Below, piece by piece: positions 37,854-46,758 of a stretch of DNA of 64,000 nt (position 1 is its first letter; each line of letters opens with the position of its first letter). The translations under genes and the position numbers were made by a program. This stretch comes from Helicobacter pylori (GTDB lineage Bacteria; Campylobacterota; Campylobacteria; Campylobacterales; Helicobacteraceae): NCBI GenBank assembly GCA_008032935.1, contig CP032039.1, forward strand, positions 372,001 through 436,000. The letters are read 5' to 3'. Under the pieces are notes generated by a model. The model saw only the letters and a list, made by a program, of their open reading frames with translations, was not told where the DNA came from and searched no databases.

Positions 37854-37947
37854 TAATCACCTTGCGCCCGTTTTTGGTTTTCATTCTCACAAGAAAGCCA
37901 TGGGTTCGCTTTCTTGGTGTGTTGTGTGGTTGGTAAGTGCGTTTCAT
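37813..37947 (-). CDS. rpmH: 50S ribosomal protein L34
   Basis: 44 residues, [20 protein letters not shown] at the start and [12 protein letters not shown] at the end. Arg/Lys-rich and typical L34 length. A ribosome binding site GGGAG lies upstream of the ATG. It heads the L34-rnpA-yidD-yidC-jag-trmE cluster; the AT-rich bases 37948-38018 before it probably hold the promoter. Confidence 0.97.
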   Translation of the reverse strand: MKRTYQPHNTPRKRTHGFLVRMKTKNGRKVINARRAKGRKKLSV

Positions 37948-38018
37948 TTAAAACTCCCTTGATAAAAATTAAACATAAACACAGATTTTAGCTAAAGAAT
38001 GCTAAAAATTGACTAAAA

Positions 38019-38420
38019 CTAATTTTTTTGATTCTTTTTATCTTCAACAAGAATGTAAAGTTGCTTCAGATTGTTCGTTTGCAATAAATCCACCACTTTG
38101 ATAAAGTTATCCAAATTGCTTTTCTTATCGCCTTGCAAGACAATAGGGGTGTCTTTAGCCAAAGTGGAAACCTTGTGTTTTAAATTTTCAAAGCTGATTT
38201 CTTTATCGTCAAAATAAAAAGAACCCTTATTAGAAATGGCGATCGTAACTTGTTTTTTGTCCAACACGTCTTTAGAATCAGTGCTGTCTTTATCCACTTG
38301 GGGAATGCTAATAGGGAGCTTTGAAGTTTGCACAAAAGACGCCGTTGTAAGCACGATCACTAACAACACAAGCATGATGTCAATGAAAGGCACCACATTC
38401 ATGGATTCTACTTTTTTCAC
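38019..38420 (-). CDS. exbD: ExbD/TolR-family energy-transducing protein
   Basis: 133 residues. One N-terminal membrane helix (VVPFIDIMLVLLVIVLTTAS, residues 9-28) with the essential Asp (D13) and a periplasmic domain (SKLPISIPQ, VTIAISNKGSFYFDDKEIS, DTPIVLQGDKK). With ExbB it converts proton flow into force for TonB-dependent uptake of iron, nickel or cobalamin, or for Tol-type envelope work. Genes are 10 bases apart. No TonB gene is adjacent. Confidence 0.9.
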   Translation of the reverse strand: MKKVESMNVVPFIDIMLVLLVIVLTTASFVQTSKLPISIPQVDKDSTDSKDVLDKKQVTIAISNKGSFYFDDKEISFENLKHKVSTLAKDTPIVLQGDKKSNLDNFIKVVDLLQTNNLKQLYILVEDKKNQKN

Positions 38421-38430
38421 CGCTCAATCC

Positions 38431-38883
38431 TTAGGCTTTGTTATAAATCTCATGGGATTGCGTGTCAACCGGGTGGTGGAAAATATCCCATTTGGTAACC
38501 AAAATCTCGCTTTTTCTCACGAGCAAATTATAAATCACAATCGCAGGGATCGCTACCAATAACCCCATGCCAGTCGCTTTTAAAGCAAGGGCTAAATTAG
38601 TCATGATCGCTTTAGTGTCAATGCCAGAAGCGGATCCTAAATCCATAAAAGTGAGCATGATCCCCATAACCGTCCCTAAAAGACCGATATAGGGGGCGTT
38701 TGAGCCAATCGTGGCCACTAAAGTCAGTCGTTTGTGTAAGGCTAATTCTAACTTGCGCCTGTCTGTGTAGTCATCTACACGAAGAGTGGCAAAAAACCAC
38801 AACCTTTCTATTGCGATCGCTATAACGATGACGGATAAGAAGATCAAAAACCCTATGATCCCATAATCTACCATTTCTTTCAT
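38431..38883 (-). CDS. exbB: ExbB/TolQ-family proton channel
   Basis: 150 residues with three membrane helices: about 8-26 (IIGFLIFLSVIVIAIAIER), 63-82 (PYIGLLGTVMGIMLTFMDLG) and 102-122 (LKATGMGLLVAIPAIVIYN). The GLLGTVMGIM and ATGMGLLVAIPA motifs are those of ExbB/TolQ/MotA proton channels. Inner membrane, pentameric in the family. Two bases separate it from smpB, so it may share a transcript with the genes upstream. Confidence 0.92.
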   Translation of the reverse strand: MKEMVDYGIIGFLIFLSVIVIAIAIERLWFFATLRVDDYTDRRKLELALHKRLTLVATIGSNAPYIGLLGTVMGIMLTFMDLGSASGIDTKAIMTNLALALKATGMGLLVAIPAIVIYNLLVRKSEILVTKWDIFHHPVDTQSHEIYNKA

Positions 38884-38885
38884 TA

Positions 38886-39344
38886 TTATCCTTTAAAGTG
38901 GTGTTTTAAATCGGTAAGAATTTCTTTATTGAGTGCTTTTTCTTTGAGACTTTGTCTTTTGTCGTGCAATCTTTTTCCTTTCACTAAAGCAATTTGGATT
39001 TTAGCTCTATTCTTTTGGTTAAAATACAATTTCAATCCTACGATACTCAAGCGTTCTTTAGACGCTTCCATTTGCCATTTCAATAATTGCTTTTTGTGTA
39101 AAAGCAACTTACGCTCTCGCCTTTCATTGGGCTTATAATACGCATGGATTGTATCTAAATATGATATATGAACACCAAATAAAAAAGCTTCTCCTTTGAT
39201 TATTTTAACAAAATTATCTTTTAAATTCACCCTAGTTTGCCTCAAAGCCTTCACTTCAGAGCCTAAAAGCGCTAATCCCGCTTCTAAAGTTTCCAAAATC
39301 TCATAGTCAAAATAGGCTTTTTTGTTGCTGGCAATGAGTTTCAA
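38886..39344 (-). CDS. smpB: SsrA (tmRNA)-binding protein
   Basis: 152-residue OB-fold protein that brings tmRNA to stalled ribosomes. Family motifs: NKKAYFDYEILETLEAGLAL, LLGSEVKALR, KEAFLFGVHI-type GEAFLFGVHISYL, and RERKLLLHKKQLLKW. The basic C-terminal tail (HDKRQSLKEKALNKEI) is disordered until bound. Start overlaps the end of ispE (ATGA). Trans-translation is essential in H. pylori. Confidence 0.96.
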   Translation of the reverse strand: MKLIASNKKAYFDYEILETLEAGLALLGSEVKALRQTRVNLKDNFVKIIKGEAFLFGVHISYLDTIHAYYKPNERRERKLLLHKKQLLKWQMEASKERLSIVGLKLYFNQKNRAKIQIALVKGKRLHDKRQSLKEKALNKEILTDLKHHFKG

Positions 39345-40143
39345 TCTAGCCCCCCTTGAGCAGGCTTTAGCCTAAAAAACGCGCTCCCGCTCCCGCTAAA
39401 AAACCACTCCTTGCCTAGTTCGCTTTCTATACTTCTTAAAGCTTGGTTAGTGAGTAAAGCCGGTTTTAAAAGATCATTTAGTTCGCTTCGGTCGCAAGTT
39501 TTTAGGCATTCTAAACTCGGTTTTTTAAGCCATTCTTTAGCTTGAGAAAAACAAGTTTTAGGTTTATAAGCTTGATAAACGGCTTTAGTGCTGCAAAAAA
39601 CATGAGTTGGAGCATAGATTTCTAGGCGATTTTCTAAAGGCTCTTCTTCAAAATTTTCAATGACTTCGCCATAAGAAGTAGCGTTAGCGCTTTTGTATTG
39701 CGAGATGAAAAAATTGGTGTCCGTGCCCACTAAAGATCCCATGCTATAAAGCTCTTTTAAACTCAAACGCCAGTCAAAAATGTGATTTAAATGATACAAT
39801 AGCCCCCAGCATCAGCGCTCCCACCGCCTAGTCCGGCTTGAGTGGGGATGTTTTTTTCCACTTCAATCGCTAGGGTGTCTAGGGATTTGATGGCAGAATG
39901 AGAGGAATTTTTTGATTTTAAAAAATTCTTTAAAATTTGGAGGGCTTTAAAGAGCGAGTTTTCTTCTAAAGGGCAGTCAAAATCCCCTTTTAACGAAAAA
40001 GAAAGTGCGCTTTTGACGCTGATAATATCCTTTAGCTTATCTTTGACTAAGCACATGCGAGAAATGAGCTTATGGCAAGCCCCTTCTTTGTGAAGAATTT
40101 TTAAAAAAATATTGACTTTAGGATAAACTTCAAAAACATGCAT
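39341..40143 (-). CDS. ispE: CDP-ME kinase IspE, frameshifted at a G5 tract
   Basis: GHMP kinase phosphorylating 4-diphosphocytidyl-2C-methyl-D-erythritol in the MEP isoprenoid pathway, essential. Start ATG 40143 overlaps the csrA TGA (TGATG); a TTG just before it is less likely. As read the frame ends at 39787 (ADAGGYCII). One more G in the G5 run (C5, plus 39803-39807) restores DAGGLLYHLNHIFDW and a 267-residue protein that ends at 39341. The ATP-binding motif PTQAGLGGGSADAGG is just upstream of the lesion, and the C-terminal WFFSGSGSAFF is intact in the second part. As with dnaE, an essential gene is unlikely to be truly broken. Confidence 0.94.
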
Positions 40144-40373
40144 CAAGGCTTAATGACCTTTTTGATGTTTTCTAACAAGCTTTCATCTACGCACGCAGAA
40201 GCTTTTTGGTTTTCGCTCACAATAGCCTCTTTGAGTTCAGCGCGCAAAATAAGGGTGCTTTCAGGTGCTTCAAACCCTAAACGCACACTCCCTCTATCTA
40301 TGGAAATGACTTTAATGTGGATGTTATCATCAATGACAATCCCCTCATTAACTTTGCGGCTGAGTATGAGCAT
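40143..40373 (-). CDS. csrA: Carbon storage regulator CsrA
   Basis: 76-residue RNA-binding homodimer that blocks or stabilises target mRNAs at GGA motifs. N-terminal [16 protein letters not shown] and [17 protein letters not shown] (residues 32-48), with the conserved Arg, match the family. The C-terminal 25 residues extend beyond the minimal 60-residue form. In H. pylori it affects motility, urease and stress response (known from the literature in general terms). Translation is coupled to ispE. Confidence 0.96.
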   Translation of the reverse strand: MLILSRKVNEGIVIDDNIHIKVISIDRGSVRLGFEAPESTLILRAELKEAIVSENQKASACVDESLLENIKKVIKP

Positions 40374-40390
40374 GTCTAATCTCTTGTTCC

Positions 40391-40882
40391 TTATAGAGAA
40401 GGGCTAAACACAACGCTCTCTATAATATCGCCTTGTTTGATTTTATCCAAGACATTAAGGCTTTCTGCGTTTTTGATTTTGCCAAATACGGTGTGCTCGC
40501 CATCTAAATGGGGCAAATCCACAAAACACAAGAAAAATTGACTCCCCCCTGTATCTCTTCCGGCATGCGCCATAGAGAGCGAGCCTCTTTTGTGCTTGTT
40601 GGGGTTATGAGCCACTTCGCATTTAATGCGGTGTCCTGGCCCGCCTGTGCCTGTGCCATAAGGGCAGCCTCCTTGAGCCACAAAGCCGGCGATCACACGA
40701 TGGAAGCTAAGCCCATCATAAAAACCCTCTTTAGCCAGAGCTACAAAGTTACTCACCGCTTGGGGCGCGTCTTTGTAAAAAAGCTCTAAAGTGATATTGC
40801 CTTTATTGGTTTTGATCGTGGCGTAAGCGGTTTTTGCAAGCTCTTCTTCTTTAATTTCATAAGTTTTAATTGGATCCATCAT
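40391..40882 (-). CDS. ppiA: Peptidyl-prolyl cis-trans isomerase, cyclophilin type
   Basis: 163 residues. I choose ATG 40882 ([10 protein letters not shown]), preceded by AAAGG; an ATG at 40912 lacks a ribosome binding site. The cyclophilin core has the catalytic [15 protein letters not shown] region, [16 protein letters not shown] and the closing HTVFGKI. No signal peptide, so cytoplasmic. It catalyses prolyl isomerisation in folding proteins. It lies 17 bases before csrA and may head that transcript. Confidence 0.94.
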   Translation of the reverse strand: MMDPIKTYEIKEEELAKTAYATIKTNKGNITLELFYKDAPQAVSNFVALAKEGFYDGLSFHRVIAGFVAQGGCPYGTGTGGPGHRIKCEVAHNPNKHKRGSLSMAHAGRDTGGSQFFLCFVDLPHLDGEHTVFGKIKNAESLNVLDKIKQGDIIESVVFSPSL

Positions 40883-40999
40883 AAACCTTTGCGATAAGCT
40901 TTTGTCATTCAAATGATCTATTATAGCAACAAATTAAAACAAATGGTATTTTGGCCGATAGTGTTGTAGGGTACTTTTGAAATTTAAGCGGTAAGTTTG

Positions 41000-41782
41000 A
41001 TGATGGCGTTTTGGCATAAAAGATTGGCGGTGGGTTGTTGTATCGTTTTATTGTCATGCATGATGAACGCTAATAACATTCAGATTACTAGAGACGATCC
41101 GCCTCTTGATCCAACGCTCCCTGCATGGGTTTATTCTGTTGCGTTATTGAAAGTGTATTTTAGCGATGGGACTTATAAAGAAGGCTATGCGACTTTGCTC
41201 AAAAACGGGCGTTATATCGCTTCTTCTGAAACGCTTTATTCTAACGGCTTATACCCTAAAACGATTTTAGCCAAAATGCAAGACAGCAGCGCTAAAGAGC
41301 TGATTTGTATAGCCAGCCTACGCCTTGAAGCGATGGATAGGAATCAAGGGCTTTCGCTTTTAAAAACCGCCGATTTTAGAGACGATTATTGCCATAAAAG
41401 AGAAGAGAGCTATTATCATGCAAGGATTTACACCAAATACGCTCAAACTTTCCATTCAAATCCTTACACCAATCAAAAAACACCCAATTCTGATCTCTAC
41501 TACCCGGCGTTGAATGAGGGGAATTCTTTTTCCATACAGATAACGGATATTTCTGTGGCTGAACTTTTGAAATCTAAAAAGTTTCTTTCGCTTGATGCTT
41601 CTTTTAAGAAGGGGAGCGTGTTGTGGGGAGGGAGGCCTTATTTTAGCGAAGTGGGGGAGTTTATGGGAATGGCTAGCAGCACTTTAGAAAACCAAGAAAG
41701 TTTGGTGATTATCCCTAAAGAAAAGATCGTGCAATTTTTAAACGCTCTAAAAAATCAAAATATTTTTCAAAACATTCCCTAA
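41000..41782 (+). CDS. Exported protein of unknown function, possibly trypsin-fold
   Basis: About 260 residues. Starts at ATG 41000 or 41003 (TTG at 40997 is also open). The N terminus is a signal peptide (LAVGCCIVLLSCMMNA). The segment GTYKEGYATLLKNGRYIASS, ETLYSNGLYPKTILAKMQD resembles the GxxTL...G.ilT pattern of trypsin-like proteases, but no catalytic His/Asp/Ser triad is evident, so if related it would be a degenerate, binding-only member. It has two Cys (ELICIA, DDYCHK). It stands alone between ppiA and the 16S leader. Function not known to me. Confidence 0.7.
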   Translation: MMAFWHKRLAVGCCIVLLSCMMNANNIQITRDDPPLDPTLPAWVYSVALLKVYFSDGTYKEGYATLLKNGRYIASSETLYSNGLYPKTILAKMQDSSAKELICIASLRLEAMDRNQGLSLLKTADFRDDYCHKREESYYHARIYTKYAQTFHSNPYTNQKTPNSDLYYPALNEGNSFSIQITDISVAELLKSKKFLSLDASFKKGSVLWGGRPYFSEVGEFMGMASSTLENQESLVIIPKEKIVQFLNALKNQNIFQNIP

Positions 41783-41811
41783 ATTTAAGCAAACCTTAAG
41801 CTTTCTATGAC

Positions 41812-41817
41812 TATACT
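41812..41817 (+). promoter_or_regulatory. Candidate -10 element of the 16S rRNA promoter
   Basis: TATACT about 470 bases before the mature 16S end, just after the exported-protein gene. The 41783-42286 stretch between gene and mature 16S holds this promoter, a CAAG...CTTG hairpin at 41836-41859, the left half of the processing stem and otherwise no gene. Confidence 0.45.
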
Positions 41818-41892
41818 TTCATTTCCTTGTTTCAGCAAGGGCTTTTAAAAAGCCGCTTGATACCTTACAAGGATAGCTGATTAAAAGCAAAC

Positions 41893-41930
41893 GATCTTTG
41901 AAAACTAAGCAAATTGATAGAAGTTCTTTT
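41893..41930 (+). repeat. Left arm of the 16S processing stem
   Basis: GATCTTTGAAAACTAAGCAA, a 5-base insert, then AGAAGTTCTTTT. It is the near-perfect reverse complement of 43844-43876 in the trailer. Pairing loops out the whole 16S rRNA and should give an RNase III-type substrate. Confidence 0.8.
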
Positions 41931-42286
41931 TAAAGGGATATTCTAATACTATTTAAGGATAACTTATTTGAAAGAGTGAGAGTTTGAATAACTTCCATTC
42001 TTGTATAAGAAATTCTTACCCAACGAGTGCTGGTCAATACCATTGATTGTATTATCGTATATGATTGCGTATATAATTGATGGTTGAATGGCATGAGAGT
42101 ATTTTTAGGTTAGCGTTTAGCTAAACCTTTTTAAAAAGTTTCTTTCTGTTTTGTTGTTGTAATACTTAAGAACACAACCCGTTTTATTCAATAAAGTCTA
42201 AAACGAGTTCTTGTGATACGCTAAAGCTGTTATTAGAAAATGATAACAGCCTATCAAAAAACAAAAGAGCTTTAGGACAAACACTT

Positions 42287-43790
<1,504 letters not shown>

Positions 43791-43800
43791 CTAGAGAAAA

Positions 43801-43826
43801 GCTTTTAACATTCGCTTGTTAAAAGC
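43801..43826 (+). terminator. Perfect 10-bp inverted repeat just after 16S
   Basis: GCTTTTAACA ttcgct TGTTAAAAGC. A tight hairpin 10 bases past the mature 3' end. Lacking a T-run, it may be a processing or protective hairpin rather than a true terminator; transcription must continue past it if the 43844-43876 arm is to pair. Confidence 0.5.
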
Positions 43827-43843
43827 CAAGAGTATTACCTGAC

Positions 43844-43876
43844 AAAAGAACTTCTTTTGCTTAGTTTTGAAAGATT
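43844..43876 (+). repeat. Right arm of the 16S processing stem
   Basis: AAAAGAACTTCTTTTGCTTA followed by GTTTTGAAAGATT. Reverse complement of the leader block 41893-41930 apart from one mismatch and a 5-base bulge. Confidence 0.8.
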
Positions 43877-43951
43877 GAGCTTATTCTTTCTTTTGTCTTA
43901 TTTGTTATCTCCTTGATTTTAATCGGTTTTTGGTTTTCACAACTTTAGAAC

Positions 43952-43980
43952 TTGACTTTAATTTTGAGTTTGGATATAAT
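43952..43980 (+). promoter_or_regulatory. Consensus -35/-10 promoter
   Basis: TTGACT, 17 bases, TATAAT. A full two-element promoter with ideal spacing is unusual for H. pylori, where -35 elements are mostly absent. Start expected near 43987, giving a leader of about 90 bases before the 44078 gene. Confidence 0.75.
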
Positions 43981-43982
43981 AA

Positions 43983-44042
43983 CTGCCCTTGGTGTTTGGA
44001 GATTGCTGTCGTGTATTCGGCTTTGTCTCCTGCTCCTAGGCA
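43983..44042 (+). promoter_or_regulatory. Structured leader of the 44078-44530 transcript
   Basis: TGCC/GGCA at the base, TGG/CC(T)A next, and GGAGA/TCTCC inside close a long stem-loop of about 58 bases that starts at the predicted transcript 5' end. The upper loop is G/C/T-rich (ttgctgtcgtgtattcggc). It could be a stabilising leader, a regulatory element or a small RNA that is cut off. No known riboswitch motif recognised. Confidence 0.4.
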
Positions 44043-44077
44043 CTAAAAAGCGAAATTCAACTCTATAGGAGGTATAT

Positions 44078-44215
44078 ATGAAAATTAAATTCAGCAACAT
44101 TAACGATTCAAACGAATTTGTTTCATGTGGTAGATTTGTTCAGTTTGCCGATAAGCAAGGTTTGGATTGTCCGCTCTATAAACTTTATTCTAAAATTCTA
44201 AAAAAAGGAAAATAG
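44078..44215 (+). CDS. Small protein of 45 residues, function unknown
   Basis: Starts MKIKFSNINDSNEF and ends ILKKGK. The ATG follows a perfect AGGAGG by 5 bases, and the gene sits behind a consensus promoter, which makes real translation likely despite its size. No signal peptide or membrane helix; two cysteines (SCGRF, DCPLY). Its TAG is followed directly by the ATG of the next gene, so the two form one unit. No family recognised; the pairing of a tiny gene with a coiled-coil gene could be a two-component module, but nothing shows toxin or antitoxin activity. Confidence 0.6.
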   Translation: MKIKFSNINDSNEFVSCGRFVQFADKQGLDCPLYKLYSKILKKGK

Positions 44216-44530
44216 ATGAATAGCTATCGAAAACTAAAAGCTAAGAATCAAGAGCTTGAGCTTAAATGTGAAAAACTTGAATCTGAAAACCAAGAGCTTA
44301 AAGATAAAGTAGGGGAGCTTGAAGCTGGGATGAGAGAGATTCGCTCTGAACTTTCTAGAACTAATGATAATGTTGAAAGAATGTGTGATTTGCTTCTAGA
44401 AAAGATGGATACCCCAAACCAAAAATTTATATATTATAAAGGAGATGATAATAATTCTGTTGGGAAACTTGTTGGCATTGACTCTAAAAGAGAGAGATCT
44501 TCCATGCTTTATCCCTATGTGGTGGAGTAG
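44216..44530 (+). CDS. Small coiled-coil protein, function unknown
   Basis: 104 residues. Residues 1-65 form a strong heptad coiled coil (KAKNQELELKCEKLESENQE, ELEAGMREIRSELSRTNDNV). The C-terminal 40 residues are polar and not coiled (YYKGDDNNSVGKLVGID). It starts at the base after the stop of the 45-residue gene and has AAAGGAAAA as ribosome binding site. Cytoplasmic, likely oligomeric. No family recognised. The region differs from the dense housekeeping gene packing elsewhere and may be accessory. Confidence 0.65.
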   Translation: MNSYRKLKAKNQELELKCEKLESENQELKDKVGELEAGMREIRSELSRTNDNVERMCDLLLEKMDTPNQKFIYYKGDDNNSVGKLVGIDSKRERSSMLYPYVVE

Positions 44531-44562
44531 ATAGATATAGGGGGTTTAAAATATCTCAGTAG

Positions 44563-44601
44563 CAGTGTCATTTTTGTTCAAATTCGGAAATTTGGACACT
44601 G
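44563..44601 (+). terminator. Bulged hairpin after the coiled-coil gene
   Basis: CAGTGTC pairs with GACACTG and, stacked on it, CAAATT with AATTTG around cgga; a 9-base bulge sits on the 5' side. TTATTTT follows. Plausible end of the 43987-44530 transcript. Confidence 0.5.
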
Positions 44602-45145
44602 TTATTTTAAATTGAACATGGTTTTAATTTTGTTTTAGAGATAATTTAAACTCTCATCAAGGAGTCTTAAGTTACTAGGCATGCGGTATTAAATAAACAT
44701 ACAATTAGATTTCTCAAAGCTTGATTTAGAGAAACGGCTTAGTATTATTTAAATAGATATTTAGAAAATAGCAAAAACCACTCATAAATCAACCACCAAT
44801 CAGATCATCAAACCAATTCAAAAATGCCAGTATTTAGTGGGTTGTAAAGTCTCACTATAGTGTAAAACATTCATAAAAAAAATGAATTTGTAAAAGGAAT
44901 AAACCCTATCAATAGGACAGAAAGTTTTTGGGATTTATCAAAAATTAGTTTGAGTGCGTTTAAAGAGATAGATAAATCAACCATTTACTCCATTTAGAAG
45001 AGTGTGAGTTTAGGTAAAACTTGTATCAAGTTTTATGGGAATGGATATGGAAAGTGGTGGGGTTATTTTGCGATACCCTAAATCTTAAAACGCTTTAAAA
45101 GTTGTCGTTTGATTGGAGTCAAGTTGTTTTATAGCCAGTGCTTCA
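44602..45145. other. Gene-poor gap of about 540 bp
   Basis: Very AT-rich. Only short broken frames are seen, for instance a stretch around 44905-44998 reading NRTESFWDLSKISLSAF, which may be a gene remnant or chance. No RNA motif, repeat or insertion-sequence end recognised. Confidence 0.4.
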
Positions 45146-45580
45146 TTAAAACAGAATTAAAAACAAACCATAGCCTACCAAACAAAGACCTAACACCCAA
45201 TAGGGGAAAAGGCTACGCGAACGCATGGCAGATAAGAATTGCGTTAATTGGCAAGTTTGATGAGCAGGAAAGACTTCAAACAACCTTTCATCGGTTTTAA
45301 GTCTGTTTTCTATCAGCCATTGGTATTGCTTCCTGAATAATTTTTCTTGCATGAGATAATAAGCGTCTAAAAACCAAAAACATAGAAGTAGCACCCCTAA
45401 AACGCATAACCCATAAGAATTAGAAATCGCTTCTATTTTAAGGGATAAGACACCCACAGCGAGCGCGAGTGTCCATTTCTTGCACTCTAAAGAATTTTGC
45501 GCCATTCTGTTGATAACGCCTTGCAAGATTTTAAGCTCTTCTATAAGGATTTTTGCTCTGTCTATCGGGGTATTTTCCAT
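45146..45580 (-). CDS. Small three-helix membrane protein of the TIR operon
   Basis: 144 residues. Membrane segments at about 36-50, 56-76 and 124-144, with a cytosolic-looking loop of about 45 residues between the second and third. Distinctive motifs: QGVINRMAQNS at 20-30 and FWFLDAYYLMQEKLFRKQY at 68-86. I recognise this pattern from uncharacterised bacterial membrane proteins but cannot name a function. Nine bases downstream of the lipoprotein gene, so part of one operon with it and the TIR gene. It could be the membrane effector, or the anchor, of a TIR-based response (inference). Confidence 0.7.
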   Translation of the reverse strand: MENTPIDRAKILIEELKILQGVINRMAQNSLECKKWTLALAVGVLSLKIEAISNSYGLCVLGVLLLCFWFLDAYYLMQEKLFRKQYQWLIENRLKTDERLFEVFPAHQTCQLTQFLSAMRSRSLFPYWVLGLCLVGYGLFLILF

Positions 45581-45589
45581 GTTTGATAT

Positions 45590-46750
45590 TTATCTCTTAA
45601 AGTTAAAAGTCCAAGCGCCTTTGTCGGTTTTGACTCCAACTTCTATGAGATTTTGACACTTATAATGCACTGTGAAACTTTCTCCAAATTTTAAATACAC
45701 TGATAAGGTGTTTTTCTTGCTTTCTAGATCTTTAATGAGTTTTTCCATTTTGTCAATATTTTGCGTCGCTTCAGTGAGTTTGACTTGATTGGCTTTGATA
45801 GACTTTTCTTCAGAACTAATCTGCTTTTCAGTATATTCTTTGGCATGCCTTGGGATAGCTTCTTTCAAATAAGCGAAATAAAATTTCCCTACGCTAGGCC
45901 ACATGGATTTTAGTTTAGCAAGGCCTTGGAGACCTTTTTTTGACACATACAAATTATAGTCATCAAAACCTTCCTTTTCAACTTTAACCCAAAAGCCATC
46001 GGCTGAATTGCCATGATTATCAACAGCAAAACTATATAGTAATTTTTTGAGTTCTTTAAGGTTGATATAAGGGTAGTCTTTGGGGTTTTTGGTGTCTTCA
46101 ATAGCACCTATTATATTGTCTAGAACATTCCATAGTTTCTCATTTGGTGGTTCTTTACTTGGTTCATATTGATAGTTATAGTTATCAAGTATCCTCTTAG
46201 CAACATATATTTGGTTATCATTTTTTGTATATTTATGAGAAGAACCATCTAAGAAGAATACTCCTATTCCTGTTAAGGATTTAGCTAAAAAAAAGTCATT
46301 AGCAGTTACACCATAACTAATTGTTTTGTTAAGAAGCTTGAATTTTCCATGAGCTTTATCGTTGAGAATGTCACTAATATTTTCTAACAATTTATCAAGA
46401 TTGTTGAATTGTTGCACATACTGCGTGAGCTCTTCTAAATCTTTTTGAAGTCTTGCGATTTTTGCTTGGTGGTTTTTAATCGCTTTTTCTTTTTCTGATA
46501 CAAACAGGTATGCATTGGCTGTTTCTTGTATTAACTTTACCAAGAAATTTTGATCATGCTTGCAATTGCCACGATTGAGCTTCAAGTCTTGGATTTCTAT
46601 GTTGTCGGTTTTAGAAATGATTTTCACGGTAGAATTGAAGCTATTTTTTTCAATCCCAACTAGTGGTTTGCCACTATCGCCCCCACAGCCCGCTAAATAC
46701 AACGCCAAACAGCTCGCACCCAATAATTTTTGATAAGTTTTAAAAAACAT
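45590..46750 (-). CDS. Coiled-coil lipoprotein of the TIR operon
   Basis: 386 residues with lipobox YLAGC (C22) followed by GGDSGKP. Two coiled-coil segments, about 85-125 (EKEKAIKNHQAKIARLQKDL) and about 310-355 (EEKSIKANQVKLTEATQNID, EKLIKDLESKK), flank a mixed alpha/beta middle. The C-terminal part (KFGESFTVHYKC, VGVKTDKGAWTFNFKR) is beta-rich. Anchored to the inner or outer membrane on the periplasmic side. It corresponds by position to a conserved H. pylori lipoprotein (HP1438 from memory). Spacing of 8 and 9 bases to its neighbours shows one transcription unit. Function unknown. Confidence 0.75.
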   Translation of the reverse strand: MFFKTYQKLLGASCLALYLAGCGGDSGKPLVGIEKNSFNSTVKIISKTDNIEIQDLKLNRGNCKHDQNFLVKLIQETANAYLFVSEKEKAIKNHQAKIARLQKDLEELTQYVQQFNNLDKLLENISDILNDKAHGKFKLLNKTISYGVTANDFFLAKSLTGIGVFFLDGSSHKYTKNDNQIYVAKRILDNYNYQYEPSKEPPNEKLWNVLDNIIGAIEDTKNPKDYPYINLKELKKLLYSFAVDNHGNSADGFWVKVEKEGFDDYNLYVSKKGLQGLAKLKSMWPSVGKFYFAYLKEAIPRHAKEYTEKQISSEEKSIKANQVKLTEATQNIDKMEKLIKDLESKKNTLSVYLKFGESFTVHYKCQNLIEVGVKTDKGAWTFNFKR

Positions 46751-46758
46751 GCTTGTTC

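Noticed and set aside
43827-45145. Possible 23S/5S rRNA or tRNA genes after 16S
   Set aside because: No 23S, 5S or tRNA signature (such as a GGTTCGAATCC-type T-loop) was seen; the split is normal for H. pylori.
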